Shown here piece after piece: positions 8,174 to 16,997 of a stretch of DNA of 55,824 bases (its first letter is position 1; each line of letters begins with the position of its first letter). This DNA comes from Anaerolineae bacterium (GTDB lineage Bacteria > Chloroflexota > Anaerolineae > Aggregatilineales > Phototrophicaceae). The DNA lies in contig JABWBO010000016.1 of assembly GCA_013360465.1 (NCBI GenBank), positions 1-55,824 on the forward strand, given 5' to 3'. Both the position numbers and the translations under genes were made by a program. The notes beneath the pieces were generated by a model. That model made no database searches. It had not been told where the DNA came from and was given only the letters and a program-made list of their open reading frames with translations.

Positions 8174-9469
8174 ATGACAGACCACACGCACACTTCTCGC
8201 TTACCCGGCTTCTACAAACGCCCGCTGGCGGAACGCGCCGCCATCGTCGCCCAATGGGCGAACCTGACTCCAGATGAGCAGGCGGTCCTCATCGGCGTGC
8301 GTGGGCTGAATGCCGCCGCCGCCGACAACATGATCGAGAATGCGGTTGGCGTCTATGCCCTACCCTTGGGAATCGCCACCAACTTCCTGATCAACGGCGT
8401 GGACGTACTCGTGCCGATGGTGGTCGAAGAGCCGTCGGTGGTCGCCGCCGTCAGCAACGCCGCGCGGCTCTTTCGCGAAGGCGGCGGGTTCACCACCACC
8501 GGTGACGAGCCGATCATGATCGGGCAGATTCAGGTGATGGACGTGGAAGATCTCTACGTCGCGGCGGGCGCGGTCAAAGCCAACCGGGCGCGACTGCTGG
8601 CGCTGGCGGACGAAGTCGGCGGTAGTATCGTCCGGCGCGGCGGCGGAGCGCGCGATATCGAGGTGCGCCTGCTTCCCGAAACCAGCGCCGGTCCCATGCT
8701 GATCGTCCACCTCCTCATGGATGTGCGCGATGCGATGGGCGCCAACGCCGTCAACACCGCCGTCGAACACCTTGCCCCACACGTCGAGGCGATCACTGGG
8801 GGGCGCGTCGTCCTGCGCATCCTGAGCAACCTCACCGACCGGCGCAAAGCCGTCGCCGAGGGCGCGATCCCGGCGACGGCGCTGGCGACCGAGTCGCTCA
8901 GCGGCGATCAGGTCGTCCAGGCGGTGGTCGAAGCAGGCGCGTTCGCCGAAGCCGATCCCTACCGGGCGACCACCCACAACAAGGGGATCATGAACGGCAT
9001 CGACGCGGTCGCTATCGCCTGCGGTAACGACTGGCGGGCGCTGGAATCCGGCGCACATGCCTACGCCAGCCGGAGCGGTCGCTACACCAGCCTGACGCGC
9101 TACTGGAAAGATGCTGACGGCAGCCTGCGAGCGCGCATCGAGCTGCCGCTCAGCGTCGGCATCGTCGGCGGCGCGACGCGGGTTCACCCTGCCGCCGGCA
9201 TTGCGCTGAAGATCATGGGCATCAGCAGCGCCGGACAGCTCGCCCAGATCATGGCAGCTGTCGGGCTGTCGCAGAACTTCGCGGCGATCCGGGCGCTGGC
9301 GACCGAGGGCATCCAGCGGGGACATATGCGCATGCACGCCCGCCAGATCGCCGTCGCCGCCGGGGCGCAGGGCGCGGAGGTCGGGCAGGTCGCGGCGCGC
9401 ATGGTACAAGAGGACAACATTCGCGCAGAGCGCGCCCAAGCCATCCTGGCAGACATCAGAGGACAGTGA
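8174..9469 (+). CDS. Hydroxymethylglutaryl-CoA reductase, class II
   Basis: A 431-residue class II HMG-CoA reductase, which interconverts HMG-CoA and mevalonate with NAD(P)H. The four catalytic residues of the family are visible: E55 in ENAVGVYALPLG, K270 in HNKGIMNG, D286 in GNDWRALE and H384 in RGHMRMHAR. The dinucleotide-binding motif DAMGANAVNT lies near residue 185. Class II enzymes are often annotated as degradative. Here the gene is first in a cluster with HMG-CoA synthase, so a biosynthetic role in isoprenoid supply is more likely. The synthase gene starts 3 bases after the stop, which implies co-translation. The ribosome-binding site before ATG 8174 is weak. Confidence 0.96.
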   Translation: MTDHTHTSRLPGFYKRPLAERAAIVAQWANLTPDEQAVLIGVRGLNAAAADNMIENAVGVYALPLGIATNFLINGVDVLVPMVVEEPSVVAAVSNAARLFREGGGFTTTGDEPIMIGQIQVMDVEDLYVAAGAVKANRARLLALADEVGGSIVRRGGGARDIEVRLLPETSAGPMLIVHLLMDVRDAMGANAVNTAVEHLAPHVEAITGGRVVLRILSNLTDRRKAVAEGAIPATALATESLSGDQVVQAVVEAGAFAEADPYRATTHNKGIMNGIDAVAIACGNDWRALESGAHAYASRSGRYTSLTRYWKDADGSLRARIELPLSVGIVGGATRVHPAAGIALKIMGISSAGQLAQIMAAVGLSQNFAAIRALATEGIQRGHMRMHARQIAVAAGAQGAEVGQVAARMVQEDNIRAERAQAILADIRGQ

Positions 9470-9472
9470 TCC

Positions 9473-10558
9473 ATGCAGAACATGAACAGCAGTGGTCGTT
9501 CAAACAGTGTGCTGATGCGTCCCGACCGCGCCGTCGGCATCGTTGGCTATGGCGCATACGTCCCGCGCTGGCGGCTGCCGGGGACCGAGATCGCCAAGCT
9601 GTGGACCGGCGCGCCCGATGGCAGCCCGGTACGCGAAAAAGCCGTCGCCGGTCCTGACGAAGATGTCACGACCATGAGCATCGAGGCGGCGCGCAACGCG
9701 CTCGCCCGTGCCGCGATTGACCCGCAGGCGCTGCGGGCGATCTGGGTCGGCAGTGAAAGCCATCCCTACGCCGTCAAGCCGACCAGTACGATTGTGGCGG
9801 AAAGCATCGGCGCGTCCACCAGCATCCAGGCGGCGGACTGGGAATTCGCCTGCAAGGCGGGGACCGAAGCGGTGCAGGCGTCCATCGGCATCGTCGGCAG
9901 CGGCATGGGTCAGTACACCCTCAGTATCGGCATGGATACGGCGCAGTCGCGCCCTGGCGATGCCCTGGAATACACAGCCGCTTCCGGCGGCGCAGCGTTT
10001 CTGCTCGGTCCCGCCGACGAAGCCGTCGCCGTCTACCAGGGCAGCTACAGTTACGTGACCGACACGCCCGATTTCTGGCGGCGCGCCGACGAGATCTACC
10101 CTTCGCATGGCGAACGGTTCACCGGCGAACCGGCGTATTTCCACCATGTCGTCAGCGCCGGACGGGCGCTGATGGAGATGAGGGGGTCGCAGCCGGCGGA
10201 TTATCGCTACGTCGTCTGTCACCAGCCTAACGTCAAATTCCCGCAGCGGGCGGCTTCGATCCTCGGATTCAACGACGAGCAGATGAAGACCGGTCTGCTG
10301 GCGAACGAGATCGGCAACGTCTACTCCGGATCCTGCATGGTCGGGCTGACCGCCATCCTGGATGAAGCTCAGCCGGGCGACCGCATCCTGATGATCAGCT
10401 ATGGCAGCGGCGCGGGGTCGGATGCCTTCGACCTGGTCGTCACCGAGCGCATCAATTTCGCTCGCGACCGGGCGCTGCGCACCCGTGACTACATCGCCCG
10501 CCGCACGCCGATTGACTACGCCACCTACTGCCGCTATCGCGGCTTGCTCAAACTGTAA
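9473..10558 (+). CDS. Hydroxymethylglutaryl-CoA synthase, archaeal type
   Basis: 361 residues. It condenses acetyl-CoA with acetoacetyl-CoA to HMG-CoA. The archaeal-type catalytic set is present: E95 in [12 protein letters not shown], nucleophile C127 in [12 protein letters not shown] and H250 in [13 protein letters not shown] 9473 has AGGACAG just upstream; ATG 9515 ([13 protein letters not shown]) is an alternative that would trim a non-conserved leader. In methanogens this enzyme forms a complex with an acetoacetyl-CoA thiolase and a DUF35 protein that channels acetoacetyl-CoA. Both partner genes follow here, but both are abnormal. Confidence 0.95.
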   Translation: MQNMNSSGRSNSVLMRPDRAVGIVGYGAYVPRWRLPGTEIAKLWTGAPDGSPVREKAVAGPDEDVTTMSIEAARNALARAAIDPQALRAIWVGSESHPYAVKPTSTIVAESIGASTSIQAADWEFACKAGTEAVQASIGIVGSGMGQYTLSIGMDTAQSRPGDALEYTAASGGAAFLLGPADEAVAVYQGSYSYVTDTPDFWRRADEIYPSHGERFTGEPAYFHHVVSAGRALMEMRGSQPADYRYVVCHQPNVKFPQRAASILGFNDEQMKTGLLANEIGNVYSGSCMVGLTAILDEAQPGDRILMISYGSGAGSDAFDLVVTERINFARDRALRTRDYIARRTPIDYATYCRYRGLLKL

Positions 10559-10609
10559 GCGGGCGTTCGCCGCCGCGCCGACCATTCTTTAAAGGAAGAG
10601 GAAAGCACT

Positions 10610-11761
10610 ATGCGTGATGTAGCGATCATCGGCATCGGTCAGACGCCCGTCGGAGAGCATTGGCAGCTGGGTCTGCGCGACCTCGCCGCCGATGCAGCCC
10701 GGTCAGCGCTGCAAGACGCCGGCATTGATTCAGTCGAGTCGCTGATCGTCGCCAATGCCTTTGGCGCGACAATCAGCTCACAGTCCCATCTCGCCCCACT
10801 GGTCGCCGATTTCGCCGGCTTGCGCGGGGTCGAAACCTTCGCCGTCGAAGCCGCCGAAGCTTCTGGAGGGGCGGCGCTGCGCGCCGGCGTGATGGCGGTC
10901 GCTTCTGGCGCGGTCGATACCACACTCGTGCTGGGGGTCGAGAAGGCTTCCGACATGATCGGCTCGGCGCGGGTGCGGGCGCGTACCGTCAGCCTCGACG
11001 CCGACGACGAAGCCGTCCAGGGCGCGACTCTGCCGGCGCTGGCGGCGCTGCTGATGCGCCGCTATATGGTCGAGTACGGCGTCGAACTGGCGGCGTTCGA
11101 AGGATTCAGCATCAACGCCCACGCCAACGGCGCGAAGAACGCCAACGCCATGTACCGCAACCTCATCAAGCAGGGAGCCTTCGGAAAAGCCCCGATGATC
11201 GCCGACCCGGTCAGCCTGTTCGACGGCGCGCCGGACGCCGACGGCGCGGCGGCGGTCATCCTGACGACCGCCGAGCGCGCTGGCGATCTGGTCCCCCAGC
11301 CGGTGCGCATCATTGGCGGAGGGGCGTCCAGCGACACGCTGGCGCTCGCTGAACGCGACGATCTGCTGTGGCTGCGCGCCGTCGAGCGTTCGACCGAGCA
11401 GGCGCTCCAGCGAGCCGTCATAAGCCGCGAACAGATCAACCTGATCGAGCTGACCGATACCTTCACCATCCTGGCGGCGTTGTCGCTGGAAGCGTCGGGC
11501 TTTGCGGCGCGCGGCGAGGGCTGGCGTCTGGCGCAGGATGGCTCCATCGGGCTGGCGAGCAGGCTGCCGATCAGCACTTTCGGCGGTCTCAAGAGCCGGG
11601 GCAATCCCGTCGGCGCAACTGGCATCTATCAGGCGGTCGAAGCCGTCCTGCAGCTGCGCGGCGCAGGCGGTGCGAACCAGGTATCGAACGCCCAGATCGC
11701 CATGATCCAGAGCGTGGGCGGGTTGGGCAGCACCGCTTTCACCCACATCCTCTCCACCTGA
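10610..11761 (+). CDS. Thiolase-family protein lacking the catalytic Cys and His
   Basis: A 383-residue thiolase-fold protein of the archaeal/SCP2-like type, in the position where acetoacetyl-CoA thiolase is expected. The start is ATG 10610 with AGGAAGAGGAAAG upstream. The nucleophile position carries glutamate: AVEAAEASGGAALR has E83 where active relatives have Cys. The C-terminal GHPxGATG motif reads GNPVGATG (N332 in place of His). The usual HDAFT-like motif reads ELTDTFT (T282). The codons were read directly (GAA, AAT, ACC) and the frame is intact. The rest of the fold is well kept, including GGLKSRG and QSVGGLGSTAFTHIL. As an enzyme it should be inactive in thiolysis and condensation. 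A structural or CoA-binding role in the HMG-CoA synthase complex is the simplest inference. Confidence 0.9.
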   Translation: MRDVAIIGIGQTPVGEHWQLGLRDLAADAARSALQDAGIDSVESLIVANAFGATISSQSHLAPLVADFAGLRGVETFAVEAAEASGGAALRAGVMAVASGAVDTTLVLGVEKASDMIGSARVRARTVSLDADDEAVQGATLPALAALLMRRYMVEYGVELAAFEGFSINAHANGAKNANAMYRNLIKQGAFGKAPMIADPVSLFDGAPDADGAAAVILTTAERAGDLVPQPVRIIGGGASSDTLALAERDDLLWLRAVERSTEQALQRAVISREQINLIELTDTFTILAALSLEASGFAARGEGWRLAQDGSIGLASRLPISTFGGLKSRGNPVGATGIYQAVEAVLQLRGAGGANQVSNAQIAMIQSVGGLGSTAFTHILST

Positions 11762-11822
11762 TCGATCTCGTCAAGATGCATGAATGCTGGCGGTCCCGCC
11801 TTGTGCAAACCGAAACGGTCCG

Positions 11823-11847
11823 CCGGCATTGATCCGATCAATGGCGG
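11823..11847. repeat. Near-perfect 25-base palindrome downstream of the thiolase gene
   Basis: CATTGATC and GATCAATG flank a single C, and flanking CCG/CGG bases extend the arms to 12 with one mismatch. No T-run follows, so it is more like an operator or RNA hairpin than an intrinsic terminator. It lies between the thiolase and the split DUF35 genes. Confidence 0.5.
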
Positions 11848-11945
11848 ATGAGAGAGAGATGTGAGGGGTTTTGACAGCATTTTGGACCTATCTCTTCGCC
11901 TGACTGACAGTTATTGACAGGGCTGCGGCGCTAAAATGCAGTCAA

Positions 11946-12000
11946 CTTGTGCGTCATTGCACAAGCCCGCGAATGCAGATAAACGCCCGATTGCAGGGCG
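11946..12000 (+). promoter_or_regulatory. Two hairpins in the leader of the split DUF35 genes
   Basis: CTTGTGC (11946-11952) and GCACAAG (11959-11965) form a perfect 7-bp stem with a 6-base loop. CGCCC (11984-11988) and GGGCG (11996-12000) form a second short stem. Both lie in the 263-base gap before the ATG at 12025. Two TTGACA hexamers and a TAAAAT occur just upstream, but the spacing is wrong for a standard promoter, so transcription may come from the thiolase gene. Confidence 0.35.
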
Positions 12001-12024
12001 CGAGAGTTACAGGAGTATTGAACC

Positions 12025-12195
12025 ATGCAGATTTCACGGCATTGGCGCTTGAAGGCAAAACGCTATCGTCTGGAAGGAGTGCGCTGTGGCAACGGCGATC
12101 TACGCCTGCAGAACCGCCCGGTTTCGGCAGTCGAAGAGCAGCCCACGCTGGTGACCTTCCAGCCGCAGGCGGTCCGCGTCCCGGTCAAGGCGTAA
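12025..12195 (+). CDS. Degenerate zinc-ribbon half of a DUF35 protein (56 aa)
   Basis: ATG 12025 follows AGGAG at 12011-12015. The 56-residue product begins ISRHWRLKAKRYRLEGVRC, which matches the N-terminal helix and first zinc-knuckle strand of DUF35 acyl-CoA-associated proteins. Where the family has two CxxC pairs, this sequence reads RCGNGDLRLQNRPVSAVEE and keeps only one Cys. It then stops instead of running into the OB-fold. It is probably a stripped structural remnant that still docks onto the thiolase/synthase, or a decaying gene. The second half starts 4 bases after the stop. Confidence 0.7.
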   Translation: MQISRHWRLKAKRYRLEGVRCGNGDLRLQNRPVSAVEEQPTLVTFQPQAVRVPVKA

Positions 12196-12199
12196 CGCC

Positions 12200-12499
12200 A
12201 TGTCGGAAAACCACCGCCCCGCCGCCCCGCCCCACGAGCGTCAGGCGTTCGCCGGAACCGGGGAGATCATCAGTTTCACGACCGTGCGCGAGGCTCCGGA
12301 AGGTTACGAAGACCAGGTTCCCTATGTGCTGGCGTTGGTGCGGCTCGACGAAGGTCAGATGGTCACGGCGCAGATCACCGACTTGGACGGTCCCCCCGCC
12401 ATCGGCGACCGGGTCGAAATGGTGACCCGTAAACTGACCACCGAAGGTCCGCGCGGCATGATCGTCTACGGCTACAAGTTCCGCAGACCGGTGACATAG
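12200..12499 (+). CDS. OB-fold half of a DUF35 protein, separately translated
   Basis: 99 residues from ATG 12200, with AAGGCG of the preceding gene's end as ribosome-binding site. From residue 18 on it is a recognisable DUF35 OB-fold: GTGEIISFTTVREAPEGYED, PYVLALVRLDEG, MVTAQITD and VEMVTRKL...GMIVYGYKF. In archaeal HMG-CoA synthase complexes this domain bridges synthase and thiolase and contributes to CoA binding. The first 17 residues (SENHRPAAPPHER) are a low-complexity leader not expected in an intact family member. The split therefore seems to have acquired its own start rather than being a simple one-base frameshift. Confidence 0.85.
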   Translation: MSENHRPAAPPHERQAFAGTGEIISFTTVREAPEGYEDQVPYVLALVRLDEGQMVTAQITDLDGPPAIGDRVEMVTRKLTTEGPRGMIVYGYKFRRPVT

Positions 12500-12529
12500 C
12501 CCCTACTCGGCATCACATCTGCCCTTTTG

Positions 12530-12576
12530 GAGCGCGGTGACGCGGCAGCCTTGCCGGGTCACCGCGCTCTTGTTTT
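12530..12576. terminator. Intrinsic terminator ending the mevalonate-entry cluster
   Basis: A perfect 12-bp stem, GAGCGCGGTGAC (12530-12541) with GTCACCGCGCTC (12558-12569), is followed by TTGTTTT. It lies between the DUF35 gene and the convergent pyrophosphatase gene. Confidence 0.9.
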
Positions 12577-12636
12577 ACACCTCGTCGAAATCCTTCAGCA
12601 GCCCCGCAGCATCCCCTAGTATCTGCTGATGCGTCA

Positions 12637-14772
12637 TCAGCCTCCGGTGGTGACCGCCAGCAGCGGCGCGATCACCAGCGAGACAATCGCCAGCAGCTTG
12701 AGCAGGATGTTGAGCGAAGGACCGGCGGTGTCTTTGAACGGATCGCCGATGGTGTCGCCGACGACGGCGGCTTTGTGCGCATCGGACTTTTTGCCGCCCA
12801 GGTTACCGCGCTCGATGTACTTCTTGGCGTTATCCCAGGCGCCGCCGGCATTCGCCATCATGACCGCCAGCAGGAAGGCGGAAATCAGGGAACCGAGCAG
12901 CACGCCAACCAGCGTTTCCACCCCGACATAGCGTCCCAGGTCGTTCCCCCGCCCGATCAGCGTCAGGACAGCGATGCCGACCGGGACAAGGACGGCGACC
13001 ACACCCGGCAGCAGCATCTCACGGACCGCGCTCTCGGTGCTGATGCTGACGCACTTTTCATAGTCGGGCAGCGCCTTGCCTTCCATCAGACCGGGAATCT
13101 CGCGGAACTGGCGACGCACCTCCAGCACGATCTGCTGCGCGGCGCGTCCTACGGCGATCATCGTCCGGCTGCTGAAGAAGTAGGGGAGCATCGCGCCGAG
13201 CATCAGTCCCGTGATCAGGCGCGGGTCAAGGATAACGTCCTGAAATGTCGCGCTGTTGGTGGTGGCGTCGCCTGTCGCCTGGATGAAGGCGGAGATCAGC
13301 GCCAGCGCCGTCATCACCGCGCTGCCGATGGCAAAGCCCTTTCCGGTCGCCGCCGTCGTGTTGCCCAGGCTGTCCAGCGCGTCGGTGCGCTCGCGCACAT
13401 GTTCGCCCAGTTCCGCCATTTCGGCGATGCCGCCGGCATTGTCTGCCACCGGACCATAGGCATCGGTCGCCAAAGTGATACCGAGCGTCGCCAGCATGCC
13501 GACCGCCGCGATGGCGATCCCATACAGCCCGCCCGCGCCGTAAGCGACCAGCGTGGCGAGGATCACAACCACCACAGGCACGACGGTGCTGCCCATGCCA
13601 ACCGAAAGCCCCTGGATGATGACGATGGCGGGTCCGCCTACGGAACTTTCGGCGATGGATTTGGTCGGGCTGTAGGTGTCGCTGGTGTAGAATTCCGTGA
13701 AATAGCCGATCAGCACGCCGGCGATCAAGCCGGACAGGGTTGCTACAATGACGCCCGTGCCCAGTTCCAGGATCAGACCGATCACGATGATCGCCACCGC
13801 CACGCCGGCGCTCGCCGCGTAGACGCCCCGGCGCAGGCTGCCCAGCAGCGCCTGCTGCGTCGCCTTCTCTTCGGTGCGGACCAGGAACGACGCGCCAATC
13901 GCGACCAGGATGCCGGCGGCTGCCACCAGGATCGGGAACGCTTCGAGGCGCAGCTTGAGCGCCTCTCCCTGCAGGGCGACGCCGGGCAGGCTGGTCACCA
14001 GGGCGGCGATGGCGATTGCCGCGATGATCGAACTGGCGTAGCTTTCGAACAGGTCGGACCCCATACCGGCGACATCGCCGACGTTGTCGCCGACGTTATC
14101 GGCGATCACCGCCGGGTTGCGCGGATCGTCCTCCGGGATTCCCGCCTCGGTCTTGCCGACCAGATCGGCGCCGACATCCGCCGCCTTGGTGAAGATACCG
14201 CCGCCCACACGGGCGAAGATGGCAATCGATGTCCCGCCGAAACCGAAACCCGCCAGCGCACTGGCGGCGGCAATCGGGTCCATGCCGATGATGTTGGTGA
14301 ACAGGATGAACAGCAGGCTGATCCCCAGCAGCGCCAGCCCGACGACCATCGTGCCCATGACCGTTCCGCTGGCGAAGGCGACGCGCAGTCCCTGGTTCAG
14401 GCTCTTCATCGCCCCGGCGGTCGTGCGAACGTTGGCGCGCACGGCGATGCTCATGCCGAAGAAACCGGTCAGCGCCGAAGCCAGCGCCCCGCTGACGAAC
14501 GCCAGCGCCGTCCAGGGACTCATGCCCGAACCGGGGATGCCGCTCAGAATCAGCAGTACGACGGTGACGAGGGCGACGAGGATCGCTACATAGCGATACT
14601 CCCGCGTCAGAAAGGCGCGCGCTCCTCGCTGTACGAAGCCGGAAATCTCCTGCATTCTGCTGTTTCCAGCATCCTGGCGAAGGACCCATTGGGCGGTGAG
14701 GAATGCGAAGACCAACGCGACCACGCTGACGATCAAGGCAAGTAGCGACGCATTGCTGGTCAGAAACTCCAT
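12637..14772 (-). CDS. hppA: Membrane-bound ion-pumping pyrophosphatase, K+-dependent type
   Basis: A 711-residue polytopic enzyme that hydrolyses pyrophosphate and pumps H+ and/or Na+. The PPi/Mg-binding region is intact: [18 protein letters not shown] (190-207), [20 protein letters not shown] and the late [15 protein letters not shown]. The ion-dependence signature reads [10 protein letters not shown] (N471-G479) with Ala474 and Gly477, the form known in K+-dependent members. That group includes both Na+ and H+ pumps, and I cannot tell which this is. ATG 14772 has AAGGAG upstream. A second pyrophosphatase of the other type lies at 36227-38872. The gene is convergent with the mevalonate cluster and shares its terminator region. 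Confidence 0.96.
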   Translation of the reverse strand: MEFLTSNASLLALIVSVVALVFAFLTAQWVLRQDAGNSRMQEISGFVQRGARAFLTREYRYVAILVALVTVVLLILSGIPGSGMSPWTALAFVSGALASALTGFFGMSIAVRANVRTTAGAMKSLNQGLRVAFASGTVMGTMVVGLALLGISLLFILFTNIIGMDPIAAASALAGFGFGGTSIAIFARVGGGIFTKAADVGADLVGKTEAGIPEDDPRNPAVIADNVGDNVGDVAGMGSDLFESYASSIIAAIAIAALVTSLPGVALQGEALKLRLEAFPILVAAAGILVAIGASFLVRTEEKATQQALLGSLRRGVYAASAGVAVAIIVIGLILELGTGVIVATLSGLIAGVLIGYFTEFYTSDTYSPTKSIAESSVGGPAIVIIQGLSVGMGSTVVPVVVVILATLVAYGAGGLYGIAIAAVGMLATLGITLATDAYGPVADNAGGIAEMAELGEHVRERTDALDSLGNTTAATGKGFAIGSAVMTALALISAFIQATGDATTNSATFQDVILDPRLITGLMLGAMLPYFFSSRTMIAVGRAAQQIVLEVRRQFREIPGLMEGKALPDYEKCVSISTESAVREMLLPGVVAVLVPVGIAVLTLIGRGNDLGRYVGVETLVGVLLGSLISAFLLAVMMANAGGAWDNAKKYIERGNLGGKKSDAHKAAVVGDTIGDPFKDTAGPSLNILLKLLAIVSLVIAPLLAVTTGG

Positions 14773-14885
14773 GACAGCTCCTTCAGGCTACATCTATGTT
14801 AAGATAAGTGGGAGACTGAGAAGTACGGATTATAGTGCAGATCGGCGCAGCTTCCAGAGTCGGTGAGGCATTTTTCGAGTCATCC

Positions 14886-15254
14886 ATGTCACAGACGGCT
14901 ATCAGAACCACCGGCGAACGCGGCGAAACCCTGGCATCGGAGCATCTTGCCGGGCAGGGATACGCCGTGCTGGTGCGCAACTGGCGCACGCGCGGCGGGG
15001 AAATCGACATCATCGCCCGCTCTCTCGAAGGCGTTATAGTCTTCGTCGAGGTCAAGACGCGGCGCGCCGCCGAGGCAGACCCTCTGGAAAGCATCACCCT
15101 CCGCAAGCGCCGGCGGCTGATCGGCGCGGCGCAGGTCTATCTGGCGCAGAATCACCTGACCGACGCGCAGTGGCGAATCGATGTCATCGCAGTGACATTC
15201 GCGCCCAGGCAGCCGCCTCACATCGAGCATTTCCAGGATGCCTTTGACTGGTAG
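14886..15254 (+). CDS. yraN: YraN/UPF0102 family putative endonuclease
   Basis: 122 residues from ATG 14886; a GTG at 14835 would add 17 residues. The order TGERGETLASEHLAGQGYAV, NWRTRGGEIDIIAR and VIVFVEVKTRR is the PD-(D/E)xK nuclease-like core of the UPF0102 family, with GEIDI and the EVK acid/lysine both present. The biochemical role is not settled for the family; DNA processing is inferred from the fold. The last 17 bases overlap the start of miaA, so the two are probably co-translated. Confidence 0.9.
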   Translation: MSQTAIRTTGERGETLASEHLAGQGYAVLVRNWRTRGGEIDIIARSLEGVIVFVEVKTRRAAEADPLESITLRKRRRLIGAAQVYLAQNHLTDAQWRIDVIAVTFAPRQPPHIEHFQDAFDW

Positions 15255-16212
15255 ACCATCCCTTCCCATTCCGCTGCTGGTGATCCTCGGCGCGACCGCC
15301 GTCGGAAAAACCGACCTGGCGATCACCCTGGCGCAGCGCCTGAACGGCGCGATCATCGGCGCCGACAGCCGCCAGATCTACCGCTATATGGACATCGGCA
15401 CCGCCAAGCCAACACTGGAGCAGCGTGCCGCCGCCCCGCATCACCTCCTGGATATCGCCGATCCGGATGAAGAAGTGTCCCTGGCGCGCTATCTTCGCTC
15501 CGCTGCTTCTGCCATCGAGTCCGTCGCCAGCCAGGGGCAGCTTCCGATCCTGGTCGGCGGCACGGGGCAGTATATCACCGCCCTCGTCGAAGGCTGGACG
15601 CCGCCGGAAGTCCCGCCCGATCCGGTCCGGCGCGCGGCGTTAGAAGCCGAGGCGGCGGCGGTCGGCGTGCCGGCGCTCCACCGTCGACTCGCCCAGATCG
15701 ACCCGCAGGCGGCGACGCTCATGGATGCGGGCAACCTGCGCCGCATCATCCGCGCGCTGGAAGTCATCGAAGCCACCGGGCAGCTGTTCAGCGCGCAGCG
15801 GGCGAAAAGTCCTCCACCCTATCGACTTCGCCTCCTTGGGCTGACGATGGATCGGGATCGACTGCGTGAACGCGCCAGCCGCCGGCTGGATCACATGATG
15901 GACGCGGGATTCCTGGACGAAGTGCGCGCCCTGCTGGCGCGCGGCTGCAGCCGCCGGCTGCCCTCGATGAGCGCGGTGGGTTATGGTCAGCTCGCCGCCC
16001 ATCTCCTTGATGACCTTCCACTCGATGAAGCGGTCTCCCAGGCGAAGACCGCCACCCACGCTTTCATCCGCCGCCAGCTTTCCTGGTTTCGCGGGCACGA
16101 TCAGGGTGTTTTGTGGCACAATATGGAATCTCTCGAACCTGAGGCGCTCGCCGCCGAGACCGCCGTCTGGCTGCGGGCTAACGCCGGTCAACCGCCTCCG
16201 CAGGGGGCGTGA
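15238..16212 (+). CDS. miaA: tRNA dimethylallyltransferase
   Basis: 324 residues. It transfers the dimethylallyl group to A37 of tRNAs reading UNN codons, using DMAPP. The P-loop GATAVGKTDLA lies near residue 17, followed by DSRQIYRYMDIGTAKPT, HHLLDIADPDE and LVGGTGQYITAL, all typical of MiaA. The start ATG lies within the end of yraN (17-base overlap). Its DMAPP substrate would come from the isoprenoid route whose early genes are in this window. Confidence 0.97.
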   Translation: MPLTGRPSLPIPLLVILGATAVGKTDLAITLAQRLNGAIIGADSRQIYRYMDIGTAKPTLEQRAAAPHHLLDIADPDEEVSLARYLRSAASAIESVASQGQLPILVGGTGQYITALVEGWTPPEVPPDPVRRAALEAEAAAVGVPALHRRLAQIDPQAATLMDAGNLRRIIRALEVIEATGQLFSAQRAKSPPPYRLRLLGLTMDRDRLRERASRRLDHMMDAGFLDEVRALLARGCSRRLPSMSAVGYGQLAAHLLDDLPLDEAVSQAKTATHAFIRRQLSWFRGHDQGVLWHNMESLEPEALAAETAVWLRANAGQPPPQGA

Positions 16213-16224
16213 AGGAAGATTGCT

Positions 16225-16905
16225 TTGTTTCGCAGGGGTGGAGACAGTCGTAATTCGGTCGTCGGGCTGATGCTGATCGTCGCGCTGCTCTTCTTCGCGC
16301 CGCGCTACCTGCCAAACCTGGTGGCGAACGTCGTGCCCGAACTCTACGAGGGCGCGCCCTGTGACCGCCTGCGCCTCGCCGAAGATCGCGCTAATCACCA
16401 GTCGCTCCTCGGTCGCGCCGCCACCGCCCCGATCAGCCTGACCGTGCGCACCGGCGCGCTTCCATCTGACCCCAGCGGTATCCTCTATGTGACCATCGCC
16501 GTAGTCAACAACACGGTTGGAACAGTGCCGTTCGTCTTCGACCCACAGCGGGTGATCGTCGGCGATAACAACACCAGCGGACTGGGCATCAGCTTCAACC
16601 CCGCAAAGTCGATCCCGGTCGGCATCGGTCGCCAGGACAGCGCCTCTGTCCCCGAAACCAGCATCCGACTGCTCCAGCCGCGCCAGCGCTGCCTCTTCAC
16701 CGTTGAGATCCCGGGCGGCAATGTGCTTTCCGATAGCGACTTCGTCAACGGCGGGGTCGAGGTCACAGCGTTCTATCGCAATAATATCAACGGCGCGATC
16801 ACCACCTCACCGATTCCCCAGGCGACGCCAGTCTTCACCGATCAGGGTTTGTGGACGGGTTTCGTGCAGTCCGCGCCAGTGCGCGTGCCCGGTCGCGGCG
16901 GATGA
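16225..16905 (+). CDS. Membrane-anchored protein of unknown function
   Basis: 226 residues starting at TTG 16225, 12 bases after miaA, with GAAGGAAG upstream. A single membrane helix (about 11-27, VVGLMLIVALLFFAPRYL) is followed by an extracytoplasmic beta-rich domain (SLTVRTGALPSDPSG, LYVTIAVVNNTVGTVPFVFD and VEIPGGNVLSDSDFVNGGVEV). The pattern resembles an Ig-like or DUF4352-type sandwich, but I do not recognise the family. It may be co-transcribed with yraN and miaA. Confidence 0.65.
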   Translation: MFRRGGDSRNSVVGLMLIVALLFFAPRYLPNLVANVVPELYEGAPCDRLRLAEDRANHQSLLGRAATAPISLTVRTGALPSDPSGILYVTIAVVNNTVGTVPFVFDPQRVIVGDNNTSGLGISFNPAKSIPVGIGRQDSASVPETSIRLLQPRQRCLFTVEIPGGNVLSDSDFVNGGVEVTAFYRNNINGAITTSPIPQATPVFTDQGLWTGFVQSAPVRVPGRGG

Positions 16906-16997
16906 GCGATTCAGGTCAACCGATTCAAGTATAATTCAGTATGTAAGTTTGACATTTGTCTTCAGAATCAATCTGCGCAGCGAGGAGCGGCGGTGAC

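Noticed and set aside
11870-11935. Two TTGACA hexamers as a promoter for the DUF35 genes
   Set aside because: The nearest -10-like sequence (TAAAAT) is only about 12 bases from the second TTGACA, and no -10 box is well spaced from the first.
11949-12425. A 158-codon plus-strand frame spanning both DUF35 halves in another frame
   Set aside because: Its translation (Arg/Pro-rich) has no DUF35 features, while the two shorter frames match the two halves and have ribosome-binding sites.
12775-14745. A plus-strand frame of 656 codons opposite the first pyrophosphatase gene
   Set aside because: The composition is that of an antisense shadow (DRRHGDHRDD-type text), and the minus strand encodes a conserved pyrophosphatase.
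16920-16940. TATAAT at 16930 as a firm promoter for the FHA regulator
   Set aside because: No acceptable -35 box at 16-18 bases, so it was not listed as a separate feature.
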